Positions 1 to 10,800 of a stretch of DNA of 64,000 bases are shown piece after piece (positions within the stretch are counted from its first letter, which is position 1; every line of letters begins with the position of its first letter). Under the pieces are notes generated by a model. It was not told the DNA's origin. It did no database searches and saw nothing but the letters and a program-made list of their open reading frames with translations. Made by a program: the position numbers and the translations under genes. This DNA is from Isochrysis galbana (Eukaryota; Haptophyta; Isochrysidales; Isochrysidaceae), in assembly GCA_018136815.1 (NCBI GenBank), contig CM030938.1:3015289-3079288 (forward strand), read 5' to 3'.

Positions 1-238
1 GGCGGCCGATAGGCGGTAGGTGGACGGGCGAGTGGCAGCGCCCCGATGACTATAGAACCTAGAGGAAAAAGTACAGTAGATGACTAGGGGCGAGAATCCT
101 CAAAAATTGGGGTGTTGAGCCGATTCCTCTAGAAATCATAAAATCACTATCCCATCTGAGTCCCATGTTTGTCGTTTGGCCTGCTCTCAGGCGCTTTCGC
201 TACTAGTCTACTAGTCCGAGTTTGGTAAGGCGCGCGCC

Positions 239-789
239 ATGGGCACGCGCCGCAGGAGAGGGCAAAGAGAGAATGGAGTGTGGGGCCCAAAGGTTCTAAA
301 CGACTACACTCAGGCCCAGCCAGCCATCGACGTTCACAATCGACTTCGCCAACGGCATCTGGCGATGGAGAAGGCCATCCTCACCAACAGCTTCAAGATG
401 CACTTCTTCACGACGAACCTAGGCATGCAGGTTGTTGACGCCTATCTCGCCCACAAGTTCCTTAATGGTCCGAACGCGGATTTTAAAAGAAGGAGATGGA
501 AAAACTCGCCTACCGACTCATGCACAATCCTGACGCACCCCAACGCACATCGCCCACCCCCAGAGCGCACTGCGCACGGCCATCCAACTCGCCTAGCGCA
601 TATCCTTGCACAGCAGACGGACGCAACCACGTGCTGACCCCCTTCAACCAGATCAATTGGTATGTCTTGGCGGGCGGCAGCCGCCAGCAGAAATGCATGT
701 ATTGCGGCATGCATACCTTGACTGCTTGCAGCATCTGCAGTACGCCCGGTGGTACCAGCACACAACGGCCTTACAGGCCCTCTCCCTGA
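239..789 (+). pseudogene. piggyBac-like transposase, C-terminal remnant
   Basis: The translation from about 290 reads NDYTQAQPAIDVHNRLRQ, then TNSFKMHFFTTNLGMQVVDAY and FLNGPNADFK. This resembles the end of the DDE domain of algal piggyBac-type (PGBD) transposases. A one-base shift near 484-495 moves the reading to the frame holding MEKLAYRLMHN and a Cys-rich end with CMYCGMHTLTACSIC, like the C-terminal zinc-binding domain of the family. The N-terminal catalytic region is absent, either beyond the window edge or lost. The frame break and missing front half mark a dead copy. Family assignment is from remembered motif patterns, not a search. Confidence 0.55.
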
Positions 790-1526
790 CGCCCTCCGCC
801 GCCGTGGCGCGCTGGGGGCCTGCATATGATATGGACGGCCCCGCATAGCGCCGCTCGCGCTGCGCGGGCGCCGCGCCCGCCCCGCCAGGGGTGCGAAGGA
901 CGCTGGCGACATCATCGACGTCGTCGCAGCCAGCAGCCAGACGCTCCAGCTCCACCAGGCGGGCCGTCGCGCGGCGAGTGCGGATGTGCGCAGCTGGGAG
1001 GCTGTCTCCCAGTAGGCCTCGAGCCTCTAGCCTCTCCTCGAGCCATTTCCCAGCTTCCACAGCCCCCCCAGAGGGCGAAGGACACACGGCGAAGGGATTG
1101 CGCCGGCGCGAGGAATTGGCCGCCCACGTAGTACAGGAGTACTAGGGTTAAAAGTAGTGGGCAAGTTGGCCCGAGGAGGAGGTGAGCGAATGCAAGGGCG
1201 GGGCGGGGGGGGGGGGGGTTCCCCCCCCCCATCGGGACCCCCCCCCCCCCCCTCTCTCTCTCTCTCTGCTGGACGTTGGATGATCCCACCGAGAGTAGTC
1301 AAGACCTCGCGATCCTCAACTTCACAATGTACTGAGGCGCCTCTAACATTAGGAACCACCCCTTGGGTCCCTTCCCCCCCCCCCCCTTCCACTCGCTCTC
1401 TCTCTGCCTCCCCCCCCTCCCCCCTCATCCACTCCCCTCACATCTCTCTTCTCTGTTTCATCTCTCTTGTTTCAGTCCCTCGCTCCCTCCCTCTCTCTCC
1501 TCTACGTCTCTCTCTCTCCTCTCTCG
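790..1526. other. Gene-free spacer with homopolymer runs
   Basis: No convincing gene. It contains G and C homopolymers (about 1200-1250 and 1375-1390) and CT-rich sequence running up to the antiporter start, probably its 5' flank. CT-rich 5' flanks recur before several genes here (minus-strand gene at 12 kb, gene at 25.6 kb). Confidence 0.5.
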
Positions 1527-2998
1527 ATGCGGGCGGTGCTCGCGCTGCTTCTCGCCGCGCCGCCCGCGCTCGGGCTTCTGCGGCCGGTGGGACTGCGCGG
1601 CGCGGCTCGTCGGGGTACGGTGGTGGCGTGTGACGGCCCTGAGCTCGTCGGACCTGCGCACGTCCCGCTCCCGCCCATCCTCCAGTCTCTTTCTCACGCA
1701 CAGGAGGCGGGGCTCGGCTCCGCTGCTCTCCTCGGAGCCACCGCTCTCTCTCTCTCTCTGGCCAACGCGCCCGCGACGGCGAAGGCGTGGCTCGCGGTTT
1801 GGGACACGCAGCTTGGGCCCGCCATCGGAGCGCATCACCTCACGCTCCGAGGATGGATCAATGAGGGGCTGATGGCAATCTTCTTCTTCATCGTCGGTGA
1901 GGACGCGGTGACCACGTCGCACACGCGTGGGCCCCGGCCCGTGCCCAGCCGCACGCGCATCCGACCGATCGACTGCCCGTCCATGCAGGTCTCGAGATGA
2001 AGATCGAGATGCGTGTCGGCTCGCTGGCCTCGCTCCGCAAGGCGGCGCTCCCTTGCATTGCTGCCCTCGGAGGGATGGTGACGCCAATGGGCGTATACTT
2101 TGTCGTGCAGCGCCTCATGGGCGGCGGCTCGATGTGCGCGCTCACCGTGCCCATGGCGACGGACATCGCTTTTGCGATGGCCGTATATGGCCTCTTTCGC
2201 AAGCGCATGCCTGCAGCGGCCTCTGCCTTCCTGCTCACCCTCGCTACGGTCGACGACCTCGGCGCTATTCTTGTTCTAGCCACATGCTTCGCCTCCCACG
2301 TGTCACTTCCATTCCTCGGCGCCACGGCCGCCGTCACGGCGGGACTGGCTGCCTTTGGCCGCACGCTCGCGTCTGACCTCCGTGCCTTCGCCGCGGGCGG
2401 CGCAGTCCTGTGGTACTGCCTGCTTCGATCGGGGGTCAATGCAGACATCGCTGGCGTGTTGGCCGCCTTCTGCATCTCGACTCGAGCAAAATACACGGGT
2501 CCGAGGGGCGAGCAGGAGGACCTCATGCACCGCGCAGTCCTGCGCCTCTCGCCCATCTCCACCTTCTTCATCATGCCCCTCTTCGCCCTCGCAAACACAG
2601 CGGTTCCCCTCGGCTCCGCGGCCACGGCCAGCGCCTCGGCCGCTGCTGCGGCCGCAGCCAAGGCGGCAACAGCCGCATCAGTGGCGCCAGCCCTTGGTAT
2701 CGGCGCCGGCCTCCTTATTGGCAAGCCCTTGGGCATTTTCCTTTTCTCCCTGCTTGCCACAAAAACGGGGCTCGCCGCGCTTCCGGTTGGAATGTCCAAG
2801 TCTCACCTGGGCATTGTGGGCGTGCTTGGCGGGATTGGCTTCACAATGTGCCTCTTGTTGACCGAGGTTGCCATGCCCGCTTCTCAGCGTGCACTGCCAA
2901 AGATCGTCATCCTGCTCTCATCGCTGGCGGCCTCGGTCATCGCCGCCGCCGCCATGCGCTCACAGCCGATCCTCGCCAGCGACGACAAGGTAGCCTGA
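1527..2998 (+). CDS. NHAA: NhaA-type Na+/H+ antiporter, probably plastid-targeted (two exons)
   Basis: Exons 1527-1896 and 1989-2998 join through a GT-AG intron to give 459 aa. The joint restores the NhaA sequence FFFIVGLEMKIEMRVG. The family exchanges Na+ for protons across a membrane. Key residues are visible: TDIAFA (Asp about 182), the Asp-Asp pair in ATVDDLGAIL (about 212-213, the ion-binding aspartates of helix V), and the Lys in LLIGKPLG (about 369, like Lys300 of E. coli NhaA). The protein starts with a hydrophobic leader, MRAVLALLLAAPPALG, then an Arg-rich stretch, as expected for a signal plus transit peptide into a secondary plastid. An Ala-rich insertion (about 335-355) lies before the Lys helix. 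Targeting is inferred; the family call is firm. Confidence 0.9.
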
Positions 2999-3564
2999 GT
3001 TGCGGCCGCCGTCACGTCACCCACATGCTACGCTTGCTGATGGGCATCAGTATGTCGTCACATCGCCAGCAGTGCCTATGCTGACCTCCGCCGAGGACAC
3101 TTCCGATTGTTCCATGGCGCGAAATTGTGACACCGCACAGCACAGTGGCGTTGGGCCGCAGACGAGGAGTCGACATCATCACGCCGCTCCGCGGCATGCC
3201 CTGTGCCCTCGTCGCACTAGTTGTCCCAAGGAAGAGAAGCCGTCCTTGGGAAGGCCGTGCGAGGGGTTGGCTTGTATGCGCTTTGAGAAGCCATTTTCGT
3301 TTGTTGCTTTTTGAACGCTCAAGATTCGCGAGCCAAGCCGCTCGATTCGACCTGTTGACATCGAGGCGGCGTGCGTGGCTCTACAACCTGTTACAAGTCC
3401 GAGACGGTAGTCGTGGAAGAGAAATAGGGGGAGAACGAGTGGGCGGAGTGTTCGCCCATGGGGAACTGCGCTCTCGTCGTCTCCACGGCCGGCGAACTCC
3501 ACACCATTCTGGGTAATATAACATAATATATATTTGTGTGCCATACCCATACATCTGTAGTGAA
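2999..3564. other. Spacer without recognisable gene
   Basis: Downstream of the antiporter. Several short ORFs overlap on both strands, but none shows a domain or consistent coding character. Confidence 0.4.
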
Positions 3565-3720
3565 TCTATAAATTATTTTATGAATAATCCCAATCTCGCC
3601 TCGCACGTGCACGTGGGTCTGGGATCCATCGAAGGTATAGCCACGCCCTATCTCCGCTAAACTTTCCCCTCCCTAACCTGCCTTACGGCCCACCCCTTGT
3701 GCGCTACTTAGGGGCTCGGG
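3565..3720 (-). repeat. T-tail repeat module, diverged copy
   Basis: Shares with copies at 13.0, 30.9, 39.3, 39.7 and 51.0 kb the order, on the plus strand: A/T-rich end, CTCGCC, a GC-rich middle with CCACGCCC, then CTTACGGCCC and GCTACTTAGGGGC. In sense orientation (minus strand) the module ends in a T-rich tract. This copy is degraded. Confidence 0.55.
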
Positions 3721-3904
3721 TTGTGTGGGTCCCAGGGTTGGTTGGGCGGGGTGCGGGGTGCTCCGGCCCCTAGCGGCTTTGGCCACGCCTTCCTGCCCTG
3801 TGCCCTGTGCCACTTGGTGACGGGATATCTCTCGTGGCGGCAGTGATGAGTGATGATGCATCAGTACTGATATCAGTTCTTTACATCAGTATCAGTTCAA
3901 CTAA

Positions 3905-4670
3905 CTTTATAGTCAGTTGCCAGAACCTACTTTTATAAGTGGGGGACAATGGGGGCCTCTCGCCCCCCTCACACCATCGCGGACACCCCCCGGGGTGGGC
4001 CCGTACAATCAACCCCAGCCCCTGCCCTTCTGCCCTTTGGCAAGGGCAGGGCACTCAACAATCTGGCCCAGACCCTTCGGGGGCGCGGCCCGCGAGCCGC
4101 ACTCCCACGCCCGCGCTGGGCCTGCCCTCGAGCTGACTCCCCCTCTGTCCCTGGTCGCCAGGCATACAGGTGTCTCTGGGCGGCTCCCATGGCCAGCGAG
4201 GCGAGCGTGGGAGAGGCAGGGGGGGCCAGGGGCTGAGCCCCAGCCTCCACTGCCCCCTGAGCTGCCCTTGCTGGCCCCCTGGGAGCCCCCAAAGGACCTC
4301 TGAGAGCAGGGACGACGAAGGGAGAGAGTGGAGAGAGGGAGAGGGGGGGTTTTGCACCCCCCCCGATGGAGTGCGGTTAGAAACAGGCCCCGTTTGCGTT
4401 AGCAAACGGGTAGGGGGCGGCCGGCGACAGGAGGGAGAGAGAAGGGAGCGGCTCAAGCTCGAGGAGAGTATCCGGAAGGTGGCACAGGCTACTCGACTCG
4501 CAGTCGTTTTTCTCGAGAACTGCTCACGGCGCGAGCTGGAAGGGCCGATCCTCTTTGGCTCGACGAGAGGTTCCTCCCCCCCCCCCGGTGCTTTTTCCCG
4601 GAGAGTCGCCCGACGTAGGTCGGTCCGCCTCAATGGGTTTTCCCTCATTTTAACTTGTGGGGAGTTAGAA
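3905..4670 (-). repeat. Long copy of GC-rich repeat family R (inverted partner at 23495-24270)
   Basis: About 770 bp is repeated in inverted orientation at 23495-24270. Shared landmarks include ACTTTTATAAGTGGGGG, the arm GCCCCTGCCCTT, a hairpin CCCGTTTGC-GTTA-GCAAACGGG near 4390, and the end motif TTTTAACTTGTGGGG. Shorter copies of the R part lie at 38717, 43883, 44770 and 54578. No intact ORF is conserved between copies, since reading frames shift, so it looks non-coding. Confidence 0.75.
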
Positions 4671-4837
4671 TGGGAGCCGGGTGGGGGCTTGCGAGGGGGG
4701 AGATGTGGAGGGGTGCATAGGTGTATGTAGTATCTGTGGCAACAACACGCGCCAAGGTGTACGGGCAGGTGCGCTGAGGGCTGTCGTGTTAGTACCGGGC
4801 TAGTGAGAGTAGTGGTAATAATGCTCAGTTAGATTAT

Positions 4838-5165
4838 TCATTTATAGTCAGTTGCCATGGAGCGCGCCGCCGCTCCCCTCCTCTCCTTCGGGCCCCCCGC
4901 CGAGCGAGGGCGGCCCCCCAGCCCCCATGGAGCAGTCGCAGTCGAAGCGGCCGCGTCCGCCCGCTTAGGCCGAGCAAGTGCGTGCGACCCCGGTCGCGCC
5001 ACACGGCCCGTGGCCCCGGCCACACCACACAGAACAGCCATGCTGCCCCCCCCCCCATGGGAAGCTGCAGGCTGCAGACCACAAACAGCAAGTGCCTGGC
5101 CTGTGCGGCCACTACTCCACTGGGCATGCCTTATGGCGCGAGGCCCCAACTAAGTTTATACTTAG
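4838..5165 (+). repeat. Repeat family M (ATGGAGCGCGCC module)
   Basis: Begins near TTTATAGTCAGTTGCC then ATGGAGCGCGCCGCCG. It is repeated at 53796-54140 (+) and 39385-39695 (-), with a truncated copy at 22605-22705. Shared inner landmarks are CACACGGCCCGTGGCCCC and GGGCATGCCTTATGGC. All intact copies open with an ATG (Met-Glu-Arg-Ala), but indels change frame between copies, so it is probably not protein-coding now. The end here repeats AACTAAGTTTATACTTAGTT, a small palindrome found at the 5' edge of other copies. Confidence 0.7.
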
Positions 5166-5569
5166 TTCGCCCATGGGGGGGCACGAGCCCCCCCCCTCTC
5201 TCCACTCCTCCCCTGCCTTGGGGGAGGAACCACCCATGCTCCTGGCACGCCTGATGGCTTGCCAGGAGCACACTGCCCTGCGAACCCACTGTCCCACTGG
5301 CAGGCTCGCCTGCCTCGCGCGTCCTGGCCTGTCGTGGCCAGCCCATCGCTCCAACCCCCCCTCCCCCTTGTTCGACAGGCGGACAGGTGCAGAGTGGGGG
5401 CCCTTGAGGCCCAGGAGCGCCAGCGAGGAGGTGTCGTTCCTTCAATAGTGGGACATCAGTCGAATTGAGCGATCAAATGTCCACAGTTGTATATAGAGCA
5501 GTATTTTAAAATTAAATGAAGACTAGCATAACAATTTTTTTTCTCTGTTCCCCCCGCGGTGCATGTTCC
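5166..5569. other. Spacer without recognisable gene
   Basis: GC-rich, then AT-rich after about 5460. Overlapping short ORFs only; nothing recognisable. Confidence 0.4.
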
Positions 5570-5940
5570 CCCCGAGGGGGACGCCGTGTCAACGCTTTTC
5601 CTCTGCGTCTCCTCTAAGGCCGACAACTACATAAACATAAACACGCAATTTAAGAGATATTTCGCACGGAGCACCTGTGATGACTTGCAATCACATCGTG
5701 CACGCCGTGCATGGGCACGGCGCGATGTGCATCGGTCCCCCCGCGGAGACGCCGTGCGTGCGCATGTCAACTTGTTCCCTCTGCGTACCCCCTAAGGCCC
5801 ACAACTACGTAAACTAGCCGTATAAGAGATGTTTCTTTACGCAGCACGTGTGACGACTTGCAATCACATTGTGCACGCCGTGCATGGGCACGGCGCGATG
5901 TGCATCGGCCCCCCCGCGCGGGGCGCCGTGCGTGCGCATA
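5570..5940 (+). repeat. Two tandem copies of a ~178-bp unit rich in GCACGCCGTGC palindromes
   Basis: Units at about 5580-5744 and 5745-5922 share GACTTGCAATCACAT, GTGCACGCCGTGCATGGGC, ACGGCGCGATGTGCATCGG and CTCTGCGT, and a third begins at about 5923. A related motif, GGCGTGCGGAAACTTCAATG, is repeated at about 5977 and 6087. Many GCACGCCGTGC words could form hairpins. No coding sign. Confidence 0.7.
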
Positions 5941-6322
5941 GCAACTTCCAGGAAGGTGCACGCCGTGCGTTGACGGCGTGCGGAAACTTCAATGCGCACG
6001 CACGGCGTCCCCGCGGGGGGCCCGAGAGAAATCTCATCATGCGCCATGCGCCTGCCGAAACCCTTTTCTGCGCATCCGTGACGGCGTGCGGAAACTTCAA
6101 TGCGCACGCACGGAGTCCCCGGATTGCACGGCGTGCGCTTGACGAAACCCGTTTATACATCCGTGACGGCGCGCAGAAACTTCCCCGCGCCCATGTGATT
6201 GCCACTCATCATGCGCACGGCGTGCACACGCATCCAGAGTCTTCCTCCCAGACATCTTCCACCACCACCCACACCCCGCTTCACTATCCTCTTCCCTCCT
6301 CCACAAGCCTCGCTCCTTCGCC

Positions 6323-7363
6323 ATGGGCCAGTACTTTGTCTTCATCGCCAAGCGACTCGGTCACCGCACCTACGAGGAGGTCCGCAGCCCAGCCTTCAGG
6401 TTCTGCGAACACATGGAGGAGGGCATGAGCGGCGCCATCCTGGCGATGCTGCTCGTCACAGCCTCTGGCATGGGCCGTGGATGTGGAGACTTTCGCGTGG
6501 ATCTGGCCAAGGAACGCTACCCGTCGATGTGGGCACTCATCGAGCCACAGCTGTCGAGCCATGCATGGGCCGTTGGTGCAAGGCAAACCTCATGCTCGTC
6601 GGCGACTACTCCGACGAGCATAGATGCTCCGTTAGGTATCAGGTCGTCAGGTTTCGGCTCCCTTAGCATGATATCAGGTCCTATTCTCAGCCTAATATCA
6701 GGTTGTTACGCGATATTATAAGTATAGTAGTGATGAACAAAAGAATAGCTTACTTATACTTCTGCATTGCTGATCATTTATTATTAATTATTAATTACCC
6801 CCAGACGCTAATCTAGCCTTTGTGTTGGGTCGCCATGGAGGGGGGGGGGGCGCCCCTCCACACTGTCTTGATTCCCCTCATGCCCTCATGCCCTCATGAG
6901 GATGAGGGGCGAGAACCACCCATCCCCCCTTTCCCCCGCTGTTTTTCGCGCTAAGTGTACGACTACTACTACAAGAGAATTCAATTGTCCACTATATTTA
7001 TAGTCGCCTGACCTCGTCATGACCTTACATCAAGCCATCAGGTCATCAGGTCTAGAGGACCTAATATCATGATATCAGGACCTAATATCAGCCTAATGGA
7101 GCATCTATGCCGACGAGTACGACAGGATCCCCAAGACCAAGTACATTGGAGACGAGGCCGCCGTCGCGTACCTCTGCATGGAATACATCATGGCGGTCGC
7201 GTACGCTGAAACGAATCCCATGGTGCAAGTGCACCGAGCAGCTGGCAAACTCTACATGGAGAACAAGAAGGCCGTCCTCGCACGCGTCACGGACCTCGCC
7301 ACCCAAAGGATCGAGGAGGGATGTGAGAAAAAGACGAAGAAGATGAAAACTCAGCCCGCGTAG
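6323..7363 (+). pseudogene. MGQY-type protein gene interrupted by a MITE
   Basis: The left part (6323-6618) encodes MGQYFVFIAKRL, then SGAILAMLLVTASGMGRGCG and LMLVGDYSDE. The right part (7118-7363) continues in phase with YDRIPKTKYIGDEAAVAYL and ends at a stop. They are separated by a 491-bp element with an 8-bp target duplication, so removing it restores continuous coding of about 180 residues. One extra frame shift near 6560-6575 lies before MGRWCKANL. The start MGQY, the Gly-rich MGRGCGD, and GRW..LVGDYSDE resemble a widespread uncharacterised family of short proteins in bacteria, phages and some large viruses that begin MGQYY. That relation is my pattern recognition only; function is unknown. 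A related tail lies at 24310-24765. Confidence 0.55.
6619..7109. mobile_element. hAT-like MITE, copy 1 (491 bp)
   Basis: Terminal inverted repeats CATAGATGCTCC on the left and GGAGCATCTATG on the right, extending with one mismatch to about 18 bp. It is flanked by the 8-bp duplication CCGACGAG at 6611-6618 and 7110-7117. AT-rich inside, with repeated ATATCAGG and CCTAATATCAG words near both ends and no ORF. An 8-bp duplication fits the hAT superfamily. A sister copy is at 35366-35874. Confidence 0.88.
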
Positions 7364-7860
7364 CTGGGGGTGTTGAGAGGGGGGAGCGTGATTAGCTTTG
7401 TACTCATCTTCCTAATAATAATATTATTGTGGCTACCTAAAAAGAAAACAAGCACATGTGGATGAAAAAAAATCACCTGGCCCTCTTTTGACGGAACGCG
7501 ACTTTGGCTGTCGGGCGATGCGGCTGCATGGCGTCCTCCATGTCTTGATCGGCCGGCGCGGCGGGGTGGGCGGAGAGAGAGGACGGGAGCGTGGCGCGCT
7601 CCATGACCCTATCGTTTTAACGATAGTTGAGGCTACGCCCTAATAGATTTTGTTTTACTACTACTATTCAGAGCTCGTTCTCGTGTGAGCATGTACCGAA
7701 TATACCATCGTGCTTGCCTCCTCGATACCTCTCATGTCCCATGGCTACATGCGAAGCGCGACGCATGCGTGCAAGATGGCGTGGACCCTTCCGGCGGCCC
7801 ACTTGCTTACGTGCGCAACCGGGAGGGATAAGGCACTTTCAAGGGGTCAGGTGAGATGGT
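7364..7860. other. Spacer; first part duplicated near 24.3-24.6 kb
   Basis: Bases 7364-7500 (GCTGGGGGTGTT, GATTAGCTTTG, AAAAAGAAAACAA, then CCTGGCCCTCTTTTGACGG) recur inverted at 24310-24600. The rest shows no gene. Confidence 0.6.
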
Positions 7861-10800
7861 TCATAGCAGAGATGTATCCGCCCCACTCACCCCGGAGGAT
7901 ACCGTGGAGGGCCGTGTCACTAATCGGGTGAGGGCCCATAGTAGCCAAGCAACCAAGCACACAATGACAAGGAGCAAGAAGGCGACGAGAACCCAGAGAG
8001 GTGTCGCAAGCAAGGCGCGGCTTATAGCGTTCCTGCCCTCAGAATCGCAGGATGGCTCTTCTGCCTCAGCTGCAGCAATCATGCGGTTCATCTCCGAGGC
8101 GACCCACGGTCTCCAAGGGTCGACGATGCGGAGCTCAATTGGCTCGCTCAGCGTCTCGCCAATCACGTTAGAACCCGCATGCAACTCGAGGGCCTCAACA
8201 ATCGCCGACAACGTGGGTGGCTCCCCACCTTGCACATCATCGCCAGCGACTCGGGTGTGGACACACGAGATCCCGCCAAGTAAATCGCCGACCGTGAGCA
8301 TCCACGGCCGAACAGCGCCGTCGTTTCCCTCGCCTTGAGCGCTAATGGTGCGTGCTGCCGCCGCACTACTCTTTGCACGGAAGAAGCGGAGAGGCAGAAT
8401 CGCTTGCACGTCTCGCAGGCGCAACCGGACAGCGGCACTGATCGTGCCATCGCCCCTTGCAGATCGGCGACCTAGCTGGCCATGAAAAGACGGCGTCGGA
8501 AGCTGCAATTTGAGCGTGCCTTCGACATCCATGTGAGTCAGCGAGATCAGCGCGATCTCACCTGAGTCCCCGACGACTAGCCTAGTCCGCTGTGGATCCA
8601 ATTTGGCCTCGCCCGCTACGTCGCGCAGTGTGACCGAAGGAGAGGATCGGTTAGGGAGGAGCGCGAACGTGGCATGCGCGCCCAGGTCGCTCGCCCAGCG
8701 CGCGCCATTCAGCAGCGAGCCACTCGGGCGGAGTCGAAGGGGCCGCCCACCGAGGTCGAGCAACATAGGTTGCAGTTTTACCAAATCCGCAGCCCGAAGG
8801 GCAGCGTTGACCAGCGCAGCGAAGGCTGGCGCAATGCCGAACCAGCGCATCCACGACGCCGATGCAAACGACGTCGATCCGTCTGCAGAGGACGCGCCTC
8901 CCCGTCCCTGCCCGTGTGCGCCGGTGGCGTCCTCGCCTCCCAACTCTCCCAAGGCTGTCTCACCGCCAAAAGCTGAGATATCCGGCTGATTTCCATAGGG
9001 GCACGGCTTACGCGTGGCGCAACGAGCTGCCGTGGCGATGGCATTGCGGAGCATGATGGGCAGGATGGATCCACTCACAAGCTGCGCTACGGAAGCGCCG
9101 GTGTGCTGGACCGGGCCCGGCGCCGCCGACATGCCATTGACCGCCTTCAAATAGATAGCGAGGACAGAGTTGACTGCGTGGACCACGTCCTCCGGCAATG
9201 CGCCTGCACCAAGCGCGCCGGCGTCGAGCTCAATGTTACCATTAACATCTACCGTTGACACCCCAAACTCATATAGCGCGCAAGCAAGCACTGATGCACC
9301 CTGCGCAAGCGGAAGCGCCGATGTGCGTGCGTTGGCTGATACATCATGGCCGCGCAACCCGACCACGAAGCCCTGGGAGAGCACGCGCCCTCCATCCATA
9401 TTAGGGCCAACCGCGGTTGCTGCGCCACCAACCACTGCCTCCGCGGCTTCTTGGGCATCGCTCAGGGGGTTGCCTGAGCCCAACCTGGCAACCTGCTCCT
9501 GATGCGTGATGAACTTCGCACGGGATAGCTTCGGCGACCACACCACGTTGACATTAGCGCGGAGGTCGATGTAATCGAAGGCGGCGAAGCCCGAAATGGC
9601 TGTTCCAACATTGACATTGACGAGCGAGCGGGCACCTAGCGTGATATTGAGACCGACCAACTCGAGATGAAGCACACCTGAATTGGTCTCATCACCCACA
9701 ACTACCCCCACCCCCCTACCAGGTTTGCTCAGCGGGTTGGATCCCAGGACTGCGCTCACCATCGCAGAGAGATCGCTACCGCTCAGCCTGATTTCAGCAG
9801 CGGTCGGCCGGCGGCCAAAGGCCGGTACTAACGAGCCGACCGCTGCAAGCAGCCGCGGTGGCGCAAAGGGCGCGCCCTCTCCAAGCAGCCTCCGAAGAAG
9901 GATATTCGCGAGCTGGCATCCGTCGCCCGTCATGCAGATCAGCTCGCTTGGCCTGCTCCCACTCGGCGCCTCCTCGACAAGCGAAGGTGGCCGCTTCGCA
10001 ACTGTAAGACTGCGCGGCAACAGCATCTTATTCGCGGAATCGATGGCGGATGCTTTAAGGATGGGCGTCGCTGCGCGTACAATCTCGTTAAGCACCGTTG
10101 CGCTGGTGGCAGACGACCCAAAGAGGTGCGCCTCAATCCCACCGATAGAGAACCGAGCCCATCGGCAAGCCTCATCAAAGGCGTCGCATTTGCAACGACT
10201 AGCAGACCGGATGAGACCCAGTAGGACGGAAGAGGCGGACAAGCCGGGGATGCAGCGAGGGTCGAGGAATCCGGTGCGGGCGATGAGCGCGCTCCCGTTA
10301 TGTTCGGTGAGAAAAGCAAGAGAGAGGTTGGTGGCAAACTTCATGTCCGTCAGGACAAATGTGACGTCGGCGTGGCGCAGGTATGAAGTCATCAGCCCCA
10401 ATGCCCTGTCGGCGGCGATAGAAGCCACGCACGTCGCCTCGCGGATGCTGAGTTGCACACTGACAGCATCAGGCTTGCCTGTTGAGCGAGCGACAACGAG
10501 CGGCTCACGCTCAATGTACGAGCATCGAATGTGTGAGAGTGTTACTGCGCGTATTGTGACATGCCCCGAAAGCGGGAGGTCGAGGTCAACCTGTGATGGG
10601 AGGAGGGTAGTGGTGACTAGAGGAATATCGTCCATCGGCGGCGATCCCACAGTGCGAGTGGCGGGTCAGGTGCCGCCCGAGAGCTGGGAAAGACCTGCGC
10701 ATGTGCATGGCACGGACCAGATTGCTACGACCAGGTGGTGGAGTCAAGTAGGCGTCAGGCAGCATAATCGTCTCCTTCCCAGCGAGGAACTCGAGAAGTG

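Noticed and set aside
5570-5940. CRISPR-like array of spaced palindromes
   Set aside because: Units are contiguous 178-bp tandem repeats without unique spacers, in eukaryotic DNA.
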